From: Akkermansia muciniphila
Lineage (GTDB): Bacteria > Verrucomicrobiota > Verrucomicrobiia > Limisphaerales > UBA9464
DNA length: 64,000 nt
Reading direction: 5' to 3'
Assembly: GCA_945861565.1 (NCBI GenBank)
Contig: CAMAUY010000004.1
Coordinates: forward strand, 25,836-89,835
Shown: piece by piece, positions 38,240 through 47,781 of the stretch
Position numbering within the stretch: the first letter of the stretch is position 1
Layout: the number at the start of each line of letters is the position of its first letter
The notes under the pieces: generated by a model
Told to the model about the DNA's origin: nothing
The model's database searches: none
What the model saw: the letters and a program-made list of their open reading frames with translations, nothing else
Made by a program: the position numbers and the translations under genes

Positions 38240-39452
38240 GAGGTGCCGTCATGAGCCAATTTTCCCGAAAACGCACGTGTCGGATCGATTTACCCGAGGC
38301 CAGATGCACGCTGTAGGTCGCGTGGATCGATCCGTCCCGGGCTTCAAGAATGCTCGGATAACTGAACGAATTATCGCCCGGAGCCGCGTCTTCGAGCCGT
38401 TGCCGCAGGGGCCAGGTCTTCCCTTCGTCGCCACTCCACCAAACGGCTAGTCGGTGGCGTCCCTGTTCCGTGTCGTTCCCGATCACGATCCAATGGCCAT
38501 TTCGCAGTCGGAGGATATCGGCACCCGATCCTGGATTCGGCAGCACACTGTCCGATACCGCGGACCACGTCTGCCCTCGGTCGCGGGATTCGGCCTGATG
38601 CAGTCGGTGAGGCGCGGGCCCATTGTCGCGCATGAGTGTGTAGAGCGAGCCGTCGTTGCGTTGCACGATGGACGGCTGAATGTTGCCGCCGCCAATCAGC
38701 GGATTGCTCGTTCGCCACGTCTTACCCCAGTCATCCGTCAGCGCCATCAGCGAGAACGAGAACCCGTCGTGATAGAGGGGAACAATGAGGCGCTTTCCGT
38801 CGACTACCACCGGATGCGCGCGGGTCATCCACCCAAGGCGGCAATACAATTCGTTGGTGCGATGGGCGCGCATCGGTGCGAGAAAATCGTGGATCTCGCG
38901 CCGTGAAGCGTCATCAAGGCCGGAAGCCCCGAGCTGTGCCTCGAACCGGGGAATCTCGGCGGCCACCGCCGGCGCGAAGTCCGCCCCGGGCGTCACCGGC
39001 AATACCGACATCAAGTCCCACCGTGGCGGTGTCGATCGCTGCCAGTCCGAGCTGATGTAAACTTTCATCAGGGCGCTTTCCCAGGTGTGCGCCAGAATTG
39101 TGGGATGCAACAGCCACAGTCGGTTGAATGGATCCACGAACATCGCCGGATTCGTATCCGGATAACCCGGGACATCCGCCAGCGTGAATCGCGGACTCCA
39201 GGCTTTTGCCCCTTTCCGCAATCGCGCCGCCTCAATGCGAACGTCGTCCGATTTTCGCTCTCCCGATCCGTGGAACCAGCACGCCAAGAGGTCGCCCCGG
39301 CGAGTTTCCACCACGCACGATCCGTGGTTGTGCCAGGATTCGAGCGGAAAAATGAGTTCGCGCTCAATCTCCGTCGGTGCCCCGGCGGCCACGGCGGATA
39401 GCATCGCGCGCGTCAGACAGCTTCCGATTAGCAGGCGGGTCATGACGTGCAT
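38232..39452 (-). CDS. Sialidase-like BNR-repeat exported hydrolase
   Basis: About 406 residues. Signal peptide MTRLLIGSCLTRAMLSAVAAG; ATG 39452 or 39443 is preferred to the upstream open frame. The body is a six-bladed sialidase/BNR fold: GDLLACWFHGSGER, DDWGKTWRTSNPLIGGGNIQ, SRDRGQTWSAVSDS and GDEGKTWPLRQRL are Asp-box-type repeats (SxDxGxTW), and SYPSILEARDGSIHATYS follows. Family members cleave or bind glycans, many annotated as exo-alpha-sialidase or neuraminidase-like; true sialidase activity cannot be decided here. It overlaps xerD by 8 nt. Confidence 0.82.
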   Translation of the reverse strand: MHVMTRLLIGSCLTRAMLSAVAAGAPTEIERELIFPLESWHNHGSCVVETRRGDLLACWFHGSGERKSDDVRIEAARLRKGAKAWSPRFTLADVPGYPDTNPAMFVDPFNRLWLLHPTILAHTWESALMKVYISSDWQRSTPPRWDLMSVLPVTPGADFAPAVAAEIPRFEAQLGASGLDDASRREIHDFLAPMRAHRTNELYCRLGWMTRAHPVVVDGKRLIVPLYHDGFSFSLMALTDDWGKTWRTSNPLIGGGNIQPSIVQRNDGSLYTLMRDNGPAPHRLHQAESRDRGQTWSAVSDSVLPNPGSGADILRLRNGHWIVIGNDTEQGRHRLAVWWSGDEGKTWPLRQRLEDAAPGDNSFSYPSILEARDGSIHATYSVHLASGKSIRHVRFRENWLMTAPRE

Positions 39453-39575
39453 CAATGATCCAACCCGCGAAGTTTGTGGCCGTCCCGTGTCGAACATTAG
39501 GCCGAGAGTGGACTTCCTTGGCGGGGCGTCGAAGGAATAACGACTCCTCGAACGTTCACAACGGACCGCGGCAGT

Positions 39576-40412
39576 TCAGTAGAAACTCGTCCAGTTTCCA
39601 AAATGACGCCAGACGATCTTGGGCCGGCGTGCGAGATCGGCATGGCCGTCCGCGAATCCCCGGCTGATCGACTGGGCCTGACCGCCTTGAATCTGATAGC
39701 CGGAATCCGCCTTAATCGTTGGATGTCCCCCCCACGCCTTGGCCAAGTTGGTCTCGAATCCGTCCTTGTACAGCGTGTCCGTGACAATGGGACTCACCGA
39801 CGCGCCGGGATCTTCAATCCGTGTCGGCCATCCTTCGGTGACGGAGTTGGTGTTCACCTGTGCGGTGCTCGGCATGACTCGGAAACCATACTGTCCCGAG
39901 CGGGGAACCCACCAACTATGCTGGATGATGGCAAAGCCAAACCCCCAGCGTTGCCCATAATAGAATTGAAGATCCTCGTTGTTCGAAAGGGATCTTTTCT
40001 TCTCCTTTTGAAGCCATGACTGCGCTTCCTGGAGTTCCGAGGGCCGGGCTGGGCAGAAGAACATCGGCACGGTCAGCCCATATTTCTGAAGCGCCGGAAT
40101 CATGGCGCTGTCGACATCCCACGGGTTGTTTCCCACATTGGACAGCATGGGCAGTCGGCCGCGTCCGTCGTCACCGGCGTAAAGGTTGGCCGCGATCGCC
40201 CACTGACGAAAATTAGAAAGGCAATTGACCTCCTTCGCTCGGGATTTTGCCTTGGCCAGTGCCGGGAGCAGCATTCCGGCCAGGATGGCGATGATCGCAA
40301 TCACGACCAACAGCTCGATCAGCGTGAAACCCATCCGACGACGGGCAGCGTGCGTAACACCGGTGCGTCGGCAGGACGAGGTTGCCCTGGGATTACGAAA
40401 GTTGACAGGCAT
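39576..40412 (-). CDS. Pseudopilin-like protein
   Basis: 278 residues. Leader of ~28 residues ending RRRMG, then [20 protein letters not shown] and the [20 protein letters not shown] pattern of DUF1559-like pseudopilins. A shorter start at the internal Met just before GFTLIE (40334) is possible but would leave almost no leader. The C-terminal region has [11 protein letters not shown]. It is divergent from the pseudopilin gene at 40654, sharing a 241-bp intergenic region that should hold both promoters. About 123 nt separate it from the downstream sialidase-like gene. Confidence 0.88.
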   Translation of the reverse strand: MPVNFRNPRATSSCRRTGVTHAARRRMGFTLIELLVVIAIIAILAGMLLPALAKAKSRAKEVNCLSNFRQWAIAANLYAGDDGRGRLPMLSNVGNNPWDVDSAMIPALQKYGLTVPMFFCPARPSELQEAQSWLQKEKKRSLSNNEDLQFYYGQRWGFGFAIIQHSWWVPRSGQYGFRVMPSTAQVNTNSVTEGWPTRIEDPGASVSPIVTDTLYKDGFETNLAKAWGGHPTIKADSGYQIQGGQAQSISRGFADGHADLARRPKIVWRHFGNWTSFY

Positions 40413-40653
40413 GTTCTTTGTAGGTTGCGAGGTTCAGGAAAGCAGGTGACGCCAAGGACCGGAATTTCACCGGTTTTCGCCGCGCTGTCGAGCGCGCCTT
40501 TGCCTAAGCGTTTCCTCATCCTGCGGGAATTAATACCCCTTGTTAATAACGCCCGCAATGGGTGCGATAGCCAACATACCAATTCCGAATTGCAATGACA
40601 TGTCTTGCCGTTAACGTGGGGTATCCACCCACAAAGTTAACTTCCGACACCGA

Positions 40654-41535
40654 GTGAAGGCCCTCCCAAACATCGCACGTCCAGACCGGCAGGGTTTTAC
40701 GCTGATCGAGCTGCTGGTGGTGATTGCAATCATTGCCATCCTGGCGGGCATGCTGCTTCCGGCACTCGCGAAAGCGAAGGAGAAGGCGACCGCGATATCG
40801 TGCGTGAACAATCTGAAGCAACTTAGCCTCGCGGGAGCTCTTTACGGGGCGGAATTCGCCGATGCGCTTCCGCCCAATGGCGAAGACGACGGCCGGCCAA
40901 TGCCCAATCCCGTGACCGGTGCGATTCCGGCGGGACTCCCGCCCGCCAGACTGTGGACTACCGGTCGGGACGGAACTCGGATGACGTCGAAGACCGCTCT
41001 AGCGCTGGTCGCAAAGGAGTATTCCGTTCTGGGTCCGTATATGGCGAAAGCCAGTTTCCGTTGCCCGGGCGAAAAGCTGAAAGTAAACAATAACGGCGTC
41101 AAGGAGCTGCAGGTTCGCAGCTACGGGTTGAATTCTTACGTGGGATGGGTGGGGACCGCCCAGCACAATTCACAACCCGATTCGATCCGGTTCCAAATCT
41201 TCCGACGATCCTCGGACTGCCCGAGCCCGTCGGATATATTCACGTTTGCCGAGATTCATCCGTACAGTGTTTGCCAGCCCTTCTACGGAACGCATTTGGG
41301 TGCCAACACTATTCCCACGGACACGTACCATGTGCCTGGAAATCAGCATGGCCGCAGCTCCAACTTCGCCTTCGTCGACGGACACGCCGAGTCGAAGCGG
41401 TGGAAGTCCGTCCGGTACAACAATCCTGGGCTGAAAGAGGAGAGCGGTGCCTGGCACGGACACGCCCTCGTGGTAGGCGCTGAAAACAGGGACGACAGCC
41501 TTTGGGTTGGCAAACGCGCTTCGGTGCGCCGGTAG
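40654..41535 (+). CDS. Pseudopilin-like protein with H-X9-DG motif
   Basis: 293 residues from GTG 40654. A 14-residue leader ends in DRQG, cleaved before [20 protein letters not shown]. It shows [20 protein letters not shown] after the helix, then a variable middle, and [15 protein letters not shown], an exact H-X9-DG motif typical of this verrucomicrobial/planctomycete family. It is probably a secreted or cell-envelope fibre subunit rather than part of a canonical pilus, since no assembly ATPase or secretin gene is nearby. Confidence 0.9.
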   Translation: MKALPNIARPDRQGFTLIELLVVIAIIAILAGMLLPALAKAKEKATAISCVNNLKQLSLAGALYGAEFADALPPNGEDDGRPMPNPVTGAIPAGLPPARLWTTGRDGTRMTSKTALALVAKEYSVLGPYMAKASFRCPGEKLKVNNNGVKELQVRSYGLNSYVGWVGTAQHNSQPDSIRFQIFRRSSDCPSPSDIFTFAEIHPYSVCQPFYGTHLGANTIPTDTYHVPGNQHGRSSNFAFVDGHAESKRWKSVRYNNPGLKEESGAWHGHALVVGAENRDDSLWVGKRASVRR

Positions 41536-41610
41536 ACTGCTGTCCAAAGTATCTCATTCCTTGCTCCTTAACTTTCCCGCCCGTTTCGAGCACAAAGGCG
41601 CCGCGCCACT

Positions 41611-43131
41611 ATGAACCTTAACCGCTTCCGCTCGCTTCACGCCGTTCTACTCATGCTTGCCGGGCTCACGCTGAGTGACGTCGCCGGTCAGACGTCCTCA
41701 GATCTTCCCCGCAGTACGCCTGAAGCGCAGGGTGTATCGTCCGCCGCCGTCCATTCGTTCGTAGACGTGGCCGACACCCTGGACACCATGAACAGCTTCA
41801 TGCTTGTGCGGCACGGCCACGTTATCGCCGAAGGTTGGTGGACGCCTTACAACGCGCAAAGTACCCACGAGTTGTATTCACTGAGCAAGAGCTTCACGTC
41901 GACTGCGGTCGGTCTCGCGGTCGCCGAAGGCAAATTGAGCGTGGACGACGAGGTGCTAAGGCTCTTTCCAGAGGACGTTCCCGCGGATCCGAGCGCCAAC
42001 CTCAAGTCGATGCGTGTCCGCGACCTCCTGGCAATGTCGACCGGGCATCAGGACGAACCGTCGTCCGACGCCGACAAAGTTTCGCCAAAGAGTTTTCTCG
42101 CGCAGCCGGTACCGCACAAACCGGGAACGCATTTCAAGTACAACACCGCCGCGACGTTTATGCAGTCGGCTCTTGTCCAGAAAGTCATCGGCCAGACGGT
42201 GTTCGACTATCTTCGCCCGCGCCTTTTCGACCCTCTCGGTATTACGGGAGCGACGTGGGCCACCAACTTTCAGGGTGTCTCGCTCGGCGGCTATGGCCTG
42301 AAGGTCCGCACGGAGGACATCGCGAAGTTTGGCCAACTCTATCTGCAACGAGGCCGATGGCATGGCCGGCAGTTGCTGCCCAGCGAGTGGGTCGAGACGG
42401 CGACCGCCAAACAAACTTCGAACGGCAGCAACCCGAAGAGCGACTGGGACCAAGGCTACGGTTACCAGTTCTGGCGCTGCCGTCCCCACGCCGCCTACCG
42501 TGGTGACGGCGCGTTTGGCCAATACTGCATTGTACTGCCGGAGCAGGACGCCGTCGTGGCGATCACCAGCGGCGTCAAGGACATGCAGGCGGTGATGAAT
42601 CTCGTCTGGGACAAGCTCCTGCCCGCCCTCCAGCCCGAGCGTCTGCCGGACGATGCAACGAACCGGAAGGAGCTCGAAGCAAGGCTTGCCAATCTGGCAG
42701 TGCGGACGCCGGAAGGCAACGCCACGTCGCCGCTCGCGGCGAAGATCATCGGCCGGAAGTTTGTGTTTCCGTCAAACGCGCAAAAGCTGGAGTCCATCAC
42801 GCTTGTGCCTGACCCGACCGGCAATGGCCTGACACTGGTCACTCGGTCCGGTGGCATCGAGATCCGCCTCGCATCGGGCTATCGGGAGTGGAAGAAGGGG
42901 CGCGGTGTGTTTGGCGGCGGTTTGTCTGGCCTTTATCTCGATGAGCCGCTCGCGGCGAGTGCCGCTTGGACTTCCGAAGACACGCTGGTCGTAAAAGTGT
43001 GCGCCTACGAGACACCGTTCTACGCCACGCACACGCTTCGATTCGACGGCGACCAGTTGATCCACGACCGATCCGCCAACGTCGGCTTCGGCAGCGCGAA
43101 GCAAGCACAACTCGTCGGGAGAGTGGAGTAA
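41611..43131 (+). CDS. Exported serine hydrolase, beta-lactamase class C fold
   Basis: 506 residues. Signal peptide FRSLHAVLLMLAGLTLSDVAG. The catalytic domain has the SxxK motif as YSLSKSFTSTAVGLA (Ser nucleophile and Lys, ~residue 90), a Tyr-containing second motif in HFKYNTAATFM and a well-conserved WDQGYGYQFWRCR region. A C-terminal ~120-residue beta domain (from ~residue 375) follows, as in many penicillin-binding-like esterases. Such enzymes hydrolyse esters, D-amino-acid peptides or beta-lactams; the specific substrate is not evident. It starts 75 nt after the pseudopilin stop on the same strand. Confidence 0.88.
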   Translation: MNLNRFRSLHAVLLMLAGLTLSDVAGQTSSDLPRSTPEAQGVSSAAVHSFVDVADTLDTMNSFMLVRHGHVIAEGWWTPYNAQSTHELYSLSKSFTSTAVGLAVAEGKLSVDDEVLRLFPEDVPADPSANLKSMRVRDLLAMSTGHQDEPSSDADKVSPKSFLAQPVPHKPGTHFKYNTAATFMQSALVQKVIGQTVFDYLRPRLFDPLGITGATWATNFQGVSLGGYGLKVRTEDIAKFGQLYLQRGRWHGRQLLPSEWVETATAKQTSNGSNPKSDWDQGYGYQFWRCRPHAAYRGDGAFGQYCIVLPEQDAVVAITSGVKDMQAVMNLVWDKLLPALQPERLPDDATNRKELEARLANLAVRTPEGNATSPLAAKIIGRKFVFPSNAQKLESITLVPDPTGNGLTLVTRSGGIEIRLASGYREWKKGRGVFGGGLSGLYLDEPLAASAAWTSEDTLVVKVCAYETPFYATHTLRFDGDQLIHDRSANVGFGSAKQAQLVGRVE

Positions 43132-43173
43132 GCCAATCGGGCATCGGTGCGTATGAGGGCGGCGCGGCGTGCT

Positions 43174-43192
43174 TCCGGACCGCATGTCCGGA
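43174..43192. terminator. Possible bidirectional terminator hairpin
   Basis: TCCGGAC, five-base loop, GTCCGGA: a 7-bp perfect stem in the 109-bp gap between two convergent genes (serine hydrolase and prolyl-oligopeptidase-like). There is no long T-run on either side, so the call is weak. Confidence 0.4.
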
Positions 43193-43240
43193 GGGAAACA
43201 AATCCTTTTCTCCGTCAGCTCTCGATTGCACGCACCGTGG

Positions 43241-45304
43241 TCACCGGCCGGACGCGGTTGCCCAGGCTTCGTCGAAGAAGCCGGAATTGAGAACGGTCTC
43301 CCCGACGTGCGAGGCGGATGCACTCGGAGGGTTTTCGCCCGCTTTCAGAATGGCCCAGTCGCCCAGGCGCGGGAAGACCATGTAACTGAAGCGCAGTTCC
43401 GAGTCGTGATAGGTGTGGCCGCTGTTGAGAACGACATAGCGTCCCGCGGCGCCGGGCAGGGGATTGGGGTAGATCATCTGCACGCCGTGGTCGGCGGCGG
43501 AGTGTCGTTCGTTGCCCAGTTGGAGCGTATCCCGAGTCCACTCGAGCGGGAGTTGCGGCAAGATCTCTCGGATCCAGCGATTACTTCCCGGATCCCCGAA
43601 GAGAATGAGGTTCGCCCGGCGGGTGTCGTCTGCGGTCACCTCGGTGTCGTCCTTGACCGGGAGAATACCACGGTAATGTCGACGCCATTCGTCCGCGAAA
43701 CGCTTCAGATTCGCATCCGCCCATGCGCCGACAGCCGGGTTCCATGCCTTGCCGGTTCCGCGAACGCACAGGAAGGGGCGCTCGAAGGCATCGTCGATCG
43801 GGCCTTGCAACCCTGGTCGTTTGCCGGTCAGGGCGACGGATTCGAGGGTGCCTTGGTGGTGCCATTTTCCGTTGCGCCGCTCGATGACGAGCGAGGAGTC
43901 GGTTCCGGTCACGGATGAGGGCAGGGCAATACTCGCTCCACCCACCGTCAACTGCGTGGGCGTTGCCGGGATCGCCGGCGGATGAATTGCAAAGCGGGTG
44001 ATGTTCTGCGGTTCGTTCACGGTGATCGCACCATCGGGAGCGACTCGGGCCTCAATTTCAGCACGCTGGTAGTGCTCCGCGAGACCGAGCACTTCGATCC
44101 AATGGCAGCGACTGAACTTCAGGGTCCATGTCACAAAGCGAATCTGTTTGGGAAACGGGTTGATGCCCTTGGCCGCGTGTTCCCCAAGGAGGCGAAGTTG
44201 TTCCTGGAAAACTTTGGCGGTGATGCTGTGGCCCGCGCCGAGATCGACGAGGCCGACGAAAGGAATTCCCTCCCGCGCAAAGGCCCTTTCGATCAGCAGG
44301 TGTGAGGAGTAATAGGGATCTTTGTCTCCCATCGCCGCGACGACCGGCACCATGCCCGCGTTTGCGGTGTAGTCGATAGCGTCGACGAGGTGAAGCATCG
44401 ACTTCTGCCACGGCGTCAGCGGATCGAGGCGAACGAAGTGTTTCCACGGCGAATTGGCAAACTCGTAGGTGTCTACCGGTCCTGCCGCGGGGCCGATGGC
44501 CACGAATCGGTCCGGTCGCTTCAAGCCGAGTTGCCATGAGCCCACGCCGCCGAGCGAACTCCCCCGGAGCACGATCCGGGAACGATCGATGCGGTAGTCG
44601 CGGCAGACGGCTTCGATGGCTTCGTTCACATCCGTTTCGCCCTCGAAGCGATACGCATTCTCGCCGAGTCGCCCCATGGGATGTACCTCGATGAAATTGT
44701 TGGTGGCGGCCGCTGCGCTGCCGGTGTCGCCCGTGTCGTACGTGGAAATAAACTGCAATTCACCCACGCCCGTCGCGCCACGGCTGCCGTGGAGAACGAC
44801 ATCAAGGCGGCTGGGTCTGGCCGGATCATAGCCGGTGGGCACAACCAGACCGTAGGGCTGCACCGATCCGTCGACAGCGGAGATGAAGCCGCGCACACTG
44901 GTGCCACGCTTGTCCACCCAGGGCTGACGTCCGGCCTCGAGGGCTTCAATTCGAATCCGTGCCCGGAGTAAACCTTTCCGAACCAGTTCACGATTCTTGA
45001 GGTCCGTGATCGGTCCGAAGTCGAGCGCCCAGAGGACGCCTTTGACAAAAACATGAGCGTCAGCCCAACGATCCGGCGTCACGTTTAGTGCATGCTCCAG
45101 CGAATCGAGCCGACGCCGCAGGGGTTGAAGTTCGGCCAAGAAGGCCTTCCGTTCCACCTCGGTGAGCGGACCCGCAGGAGGGATCACAGCCACTGCAGCG
45201 TCCGCGGCTTGAATGGTTGAGGTCTGTGCGGCGAGTAGAAAGGCCATGGCGAAACAGGCCCAAGCCTGTCGCCAGGCACGTGGGATCGGTGGGGTGCGGT
45301 TCAT
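43241..45304 (-). CDS. Exported prolyl-oligopeptidase-like alpha/beta hydrolase
   Basis: About 687 residues from ATG 45304; the upstream open frame lacks a leader, whereas this start gives RAWRQAWACFAMAFLLAAQ as signal peptide. The N-terminal helical region is followed by an alpha/beta-hydrolase domain: DVVLHGSRGA (oxyanion region), the nucleophile elbow GSSLGGVGSWQLG, MGDKDPYYSSH near the acid and GAGHSITAK for the catalytic His. Beta-rich C-terminal domains come next. The fold matches S9 peptidase/esterase-like exported proteins with a G-S-S-L-G elbow. Substrate unknown: peptide or carbohydrate ester. It is divergent from the pseudopilin gene at 45672. Confidence 0.85.
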   Translation of the reverse strand: MNRTPPIPRAWRQAWACFAMAFLLAAQTSTIQAADAAVAVIPPAGPLTEVERKAFLAELQPLRRRLDSLEHALNVTPDRWADAHVFVKGVLWALDFGPITDLKNRELVRKGLLRARIRIEALEAGRQPWVDKRGTSVRGFISAVDGSVQPYGLVVPTGYDPARPSRLDVVLHGSRGATGVGELQFISTYDTGDTGSAAAATNNFIEVHPMGRLGENAYRFEGETDVNEAIEAVCRDYRIDRSRIVLRGSSLGGVGSWQLGLKRPDRFVAIGPAAGPVDTYEFANSPWKHFVRLDPLTPWQKSMLHLVDAIDYTANAGMVPVVAAMGDKDPYYSSHLLIERAFAREGIPFVGLVDLGAGHSITAKVFQEQLRLLGEHAAKGINPFPKQIRFVTWTLKFSRCHWIEVLGLAEHYQRAEIEARVAPDGAITVNEPQNITRFAIHPPAIPATPTQLTVGGASIALPSSVTGTDSSLVIERRNGKWHHQGTLESVALTGKRPGLQGPIDDAFERPFLCVRGTGKAWNPAVGAWADANLKRFADEWRRHYRGILPVKDDTEVTADDTRRANLILFGDPGSNRWIREILPQLPLEWTRDTLQLGNERHSAADHGVQMIYPNPLPGAAGRYVVLNSGHTYHDSELRFSYMVFPRLGDWAILKAGENPPSASASHVGETVLNSGFFDEAWATASGR

Positions 45305-45466
45305 ACTTTTTATGGCCTCAGAACGGTGGAATTTTTTGCTTTGAGTTGTCTTGTGATCTGGGGTCAACGATTGCTCAGAATGGTGGGAGGCGGCAATTGC
45401 GAGTTTCGCCCAGGCCCATCAGATCGAAGGCAGCCCAAGCATCGACTCCGTCCAAAAACAAGAGTT

Positions 45467-45550
45467 GAACCGCAGATGGACACCGATTCACGCAGATTGG
45501 GAGGGACTTGGAGAATCGTATTCGGATTCATCGGCGTTTATCCGTGGTTC
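45467..45550 (+). repeat. Left module of repeat R2 alone (copy D)
   Basis: GAACCGCAGATGGACACCGA through TTTATCCGTGGTTC. An imperfect palindrome homologous to 36230-36305, 49118-49193 and 61606-61681, but lacking the AT-rich right module. It lies 122 nt upstream of the pseudopilin start, same orientation, and is read through by the upstream extension of that frame. The rest of 45305-45671 holds no gene. Confidence 0.75.
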
Positions 45551-45671
45551 CATCGGATGTTTTCGGGTTAAGTTCACAATGAAAACTGCTTCGAGGGAGT
45601 TTCCTTGCCAAACTTCAACCGTGATGCAAGTTACTGGAGTTCATGCCACACGGACAATGCTCGGTTCAACT

Positions 45672-46475
45672 ATGAAGACGGCACGAATACAGTCTGGATT
45701 TACTCTGATTGAACTTCTGGTGGTCATCGCGATCATCGCGATCCTCGCCGGGATGCTTCTGCCCGCACTTGCCAAGGCGAAGGTGAAGGCCAACGGCATC
45801 CGCTGCATCAGCAACCAGAAGCAGCAGTACCTCGGATACCACATGTACGCGGAAGACAACCGGGATTCGATGCCGGCGCACGGCGACTGGGGCACCGTCG
45901 GCGGCGAGATCTGGTCCTCCACCTTCGGCGTACCTCTGCGGACGAGTGCGGTGAAGTCCAAAGTGGCGATCGTCCACGATAACTTTGCGTGGGAGACCAA
46001 CCGCCCGCTGAACAACTACGTCCCGTCCCCCGACGCCTTCCGCTGTCCTTCGGACAAGGGTGACAGCTACTGGCCCAATGAATCCAAACGCGGTTGCTAC
46101 ATGGGCTGGGGCAACAGTTATCTGGTCATGTGGTCCGTTGACTGGTTTGGCGTCAAGCATATCACGGGTAACCTGACCGGTCCGAACGTGCCGGGTGACT
46201 CGAAGCCGATCAAATCATCGGAAATCGCCCTTCGCGCCGCGACGAAGATCATGCAAGGCGACTGGCCTTGGATGGCGAGTCGCGATTCGGGTGATGGACG
46301 AGTCGCCGCCGGCGGGGCCGCAGCCGCTGCCCGGAGTCTTTGGCATAACAACAAGGGCCAGCGCGGCTGGAATCTGACCTACGGGGATGGTCATGTCGCC
46401 CAGTTTAAGTTTCCGAAAGACTACGACGCGGCCGACGTTGGCAACAAGGTGGACATCAACGCCGCGTGGTGGTGA
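45672..46475 (+). CDS. Pseudopilin-like protein
   Basis: 267 residues from ATG 45672, giving a short leader MKTARIQSG cleaved before [20 protein letters not shown]. The frame is open back to 45465, but that part covers the R2 module and has no leader character, so the internal Met is chosen. It continues with [20 protein letters not shown], several Trp-rich stretches and a C-terminal [16 protein letters not shown] motif. Its stop is only 8 nt from the convergent prepilin peptidase gene, the enzyme expected to process it. Confidence 0.9.
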   Translation: MKTARIQSGFTLIELLVVIAIIAILAGMLLPALAKAKVKANGIRCISNQKQQYLGYHMYAEDNRDSMPAHGDWGTVGGEIWSSTFGVPLRTSAVKSKVAIVHDNFAWETNRPLNNYVPSPDAFRCPSDKGDSYWPNESKRGCYMGWGNSYLVMWSVDWFGVKHITGNLTGPNVPGDSKPIKSSEIALRAATKIMQGDWPWMASRDSGDGRVAAGGAAAAARSLWHNNKGQRGWNLTYGDGHVAQFKFPKDYDAADVGNKVDINAAWW

Positions 46476-46483
46476 GACGGTGC

Positions 46484-47599
46484 TCATCCCCCGCGCAAAC
46501 GCTCCCAATACCATTGCCAGAGACGGCTGCCGCCAAAGATCCAGACGGTGGCAGCCGCGGCAATATACGGTCCGAACGGGAGTCGACTGGACCAGTCCCT
46601 TCGACCGATGATGATGAGGCTCACGCCGATTCCAGCGGCCATCAGCGCGCTGCCGCCAAACGAGAACACGACAGCTTGCCAACCTAAAAAGGCGCCAATC
46701 GCAGCCATGAATTTTACATCCCCAAAACCCATCGCCTCGCGTGGTAAGATCACCTGATCACAGACGGCCTCCATGTACGGAACGTCCTCCGGACTGAGCA
46801 CTTCATCGGCGATCATGAGCGTTTCGGGACGGAGCCGCACCTCGACATTTCGGTAGCAGCGGTCGGGCAACTCGAGAGTTTGAGCGGTCAAGACGATGGT
46901 ATCCGATCGGCGGTAAAAAATGTCACCGAACAGCAATGCCTTGTCTGCAAGTGCGATACCCTCCTCGTGGAAAATCACCTTCGAACCGGGTGGCACCGCA
47001 ACCCGTTCACGGCCGAAGAGCAATTTGCCGAGGCGCACGACCGCGTAGACCAATGCGACGCCTATTGCGATTCCGATGCCACTGCGTTTCATGGCTTCGA
47101 CCGAGGTGGTGCACCCTTGCAGGGCAGGAATGGCTGCCGATAACAGGAACCCGGCAACGGTTCCGCCCAGGGTAAATTCGTCGGGTATGATTAGATGCTC
47201 GAAATCAATGGCGCTTGATCCGATGAAAATTGCCAGCAAAACAATGATAGCCCAGGGCACGACCGGCGATTGATGCCCGAAATAAAGCCACGTGCTGGCA
47301 AAGGCGACGGCCGTGAGGAGTTCGATGAGCAGGTACCGGACGGAGATGGGAGCTCGGCAGTTCGCACATTTTCCACGGAGCCAGAGCCAGGTGATGATTG
47401 GGACGTTGAGCCACATTGGGATCTGGTACCCGCAATGCGGACAGTGGGATGGGGGCGAATAGACACTCTCATTGCGCGGCATCCGGTAGATGCAGACATT
47501 GAGAAAGCTCCCAACAAGGCTGCCGAAAACAAAAAAGACGCCGGTCCAAAAATGGAACGGCATTCCGAACAGGCTAAAATCGAATACCCAGTCTGGCAT
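46484..47599 (-). CDS. Prepilin peptidase (A24 family, PilD/GspO-like)
   Basis: 371 residues, longer than the usual ~270. The N-terminal DiS_P_DiS domain has GSFLNVCIYRMP and two Zn-finger pairs, CPHCG and CANCR. The catalytic Asp motifs are SAIDFEHLIIPDEFT (~residue 135) and GFGDVKFMAAIG (~residue 300). About 100 extra residues lie between them (RVAVPPGSKVIFHEEG to QVILPREAM), likely a cytoplasmic domain. Seven or eight membrane helices. It cleaves and N-methylates prepilins, so it should serve the four pseudopilins in this window. It is convergent with one of them. Confidence 0.93.
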   Translation of the reverse strand: MPDWVFDFSLFGMPFHFWTGVFFVFGSLVGSFLNVCIYRMPRNESVYSPPSHCPHCGYQIPMWLNVPIITWLWLRGKCANCRAPISVRYLLIELLTAVAFASTWLYFGHQSPVVPWAIIVLLAIFIGSSAIDFEHLIIPDEFTLGGTVAGFLLSAAIPALQGCTTSVEAMKRSGIGIAIGVALVYAVVRLGKLLFGRERVAVPPGSKVIFHEEGIALADKALLFGDIFYRRSDTIVLTAQTLELPDRCYRNVEVRLRPETLMIADEVLSPEDVPYMEAVCDQVILPREAMGFGDVKFMAAIGAFLGWQAVVFSFGGSALMAAGIGVSLIIIGRRDWSSRLPFGPYIAAAATVWIFGGSRLWQWYWERLRGG

Positions 47600-47677
47600 G
47601 GATCAGAGAAGTGGTGAGAAACGGTTCAAGGCTAGGAAAGTTTTCCAATGTTGGACATGAATTGAAACCATGGACCC

Positions 47678-47748
47678 GGGAGCGCCGGCATCTTGCCGGC
47701 GGGTGTTGGTTTTCTCTGCAGGCTCGCCGGCAGGATGCCAGCGCTCCC
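47678..47748. repeat. Repeat R3: 71-bp hairpin
   Basis: Two 24-nt arms (GGGAGCGCCGGCATCTTGCC... and its complement) with two mismatches around a 23-nt loop. It lies in the gap between aroE and the prepilin peptidase gene, both minus strand. A half copy with the same flank occurs at 52092. It could act as an attenuator or as a REP-like mobile element; its symmetry is certain, its role is not. Confidence 0.75.
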
Positions 47749-47781
47749 AGGGAGTCGGTTCATGGCTCGGAACGCATCGGT

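Noticed and set aside
45465..45671. Longer N-terminus of the pseudopilin at 45672
   Set aside because: The added residues translate the R2 palindrome and would place the prepilin leader over 70 residues from the start.
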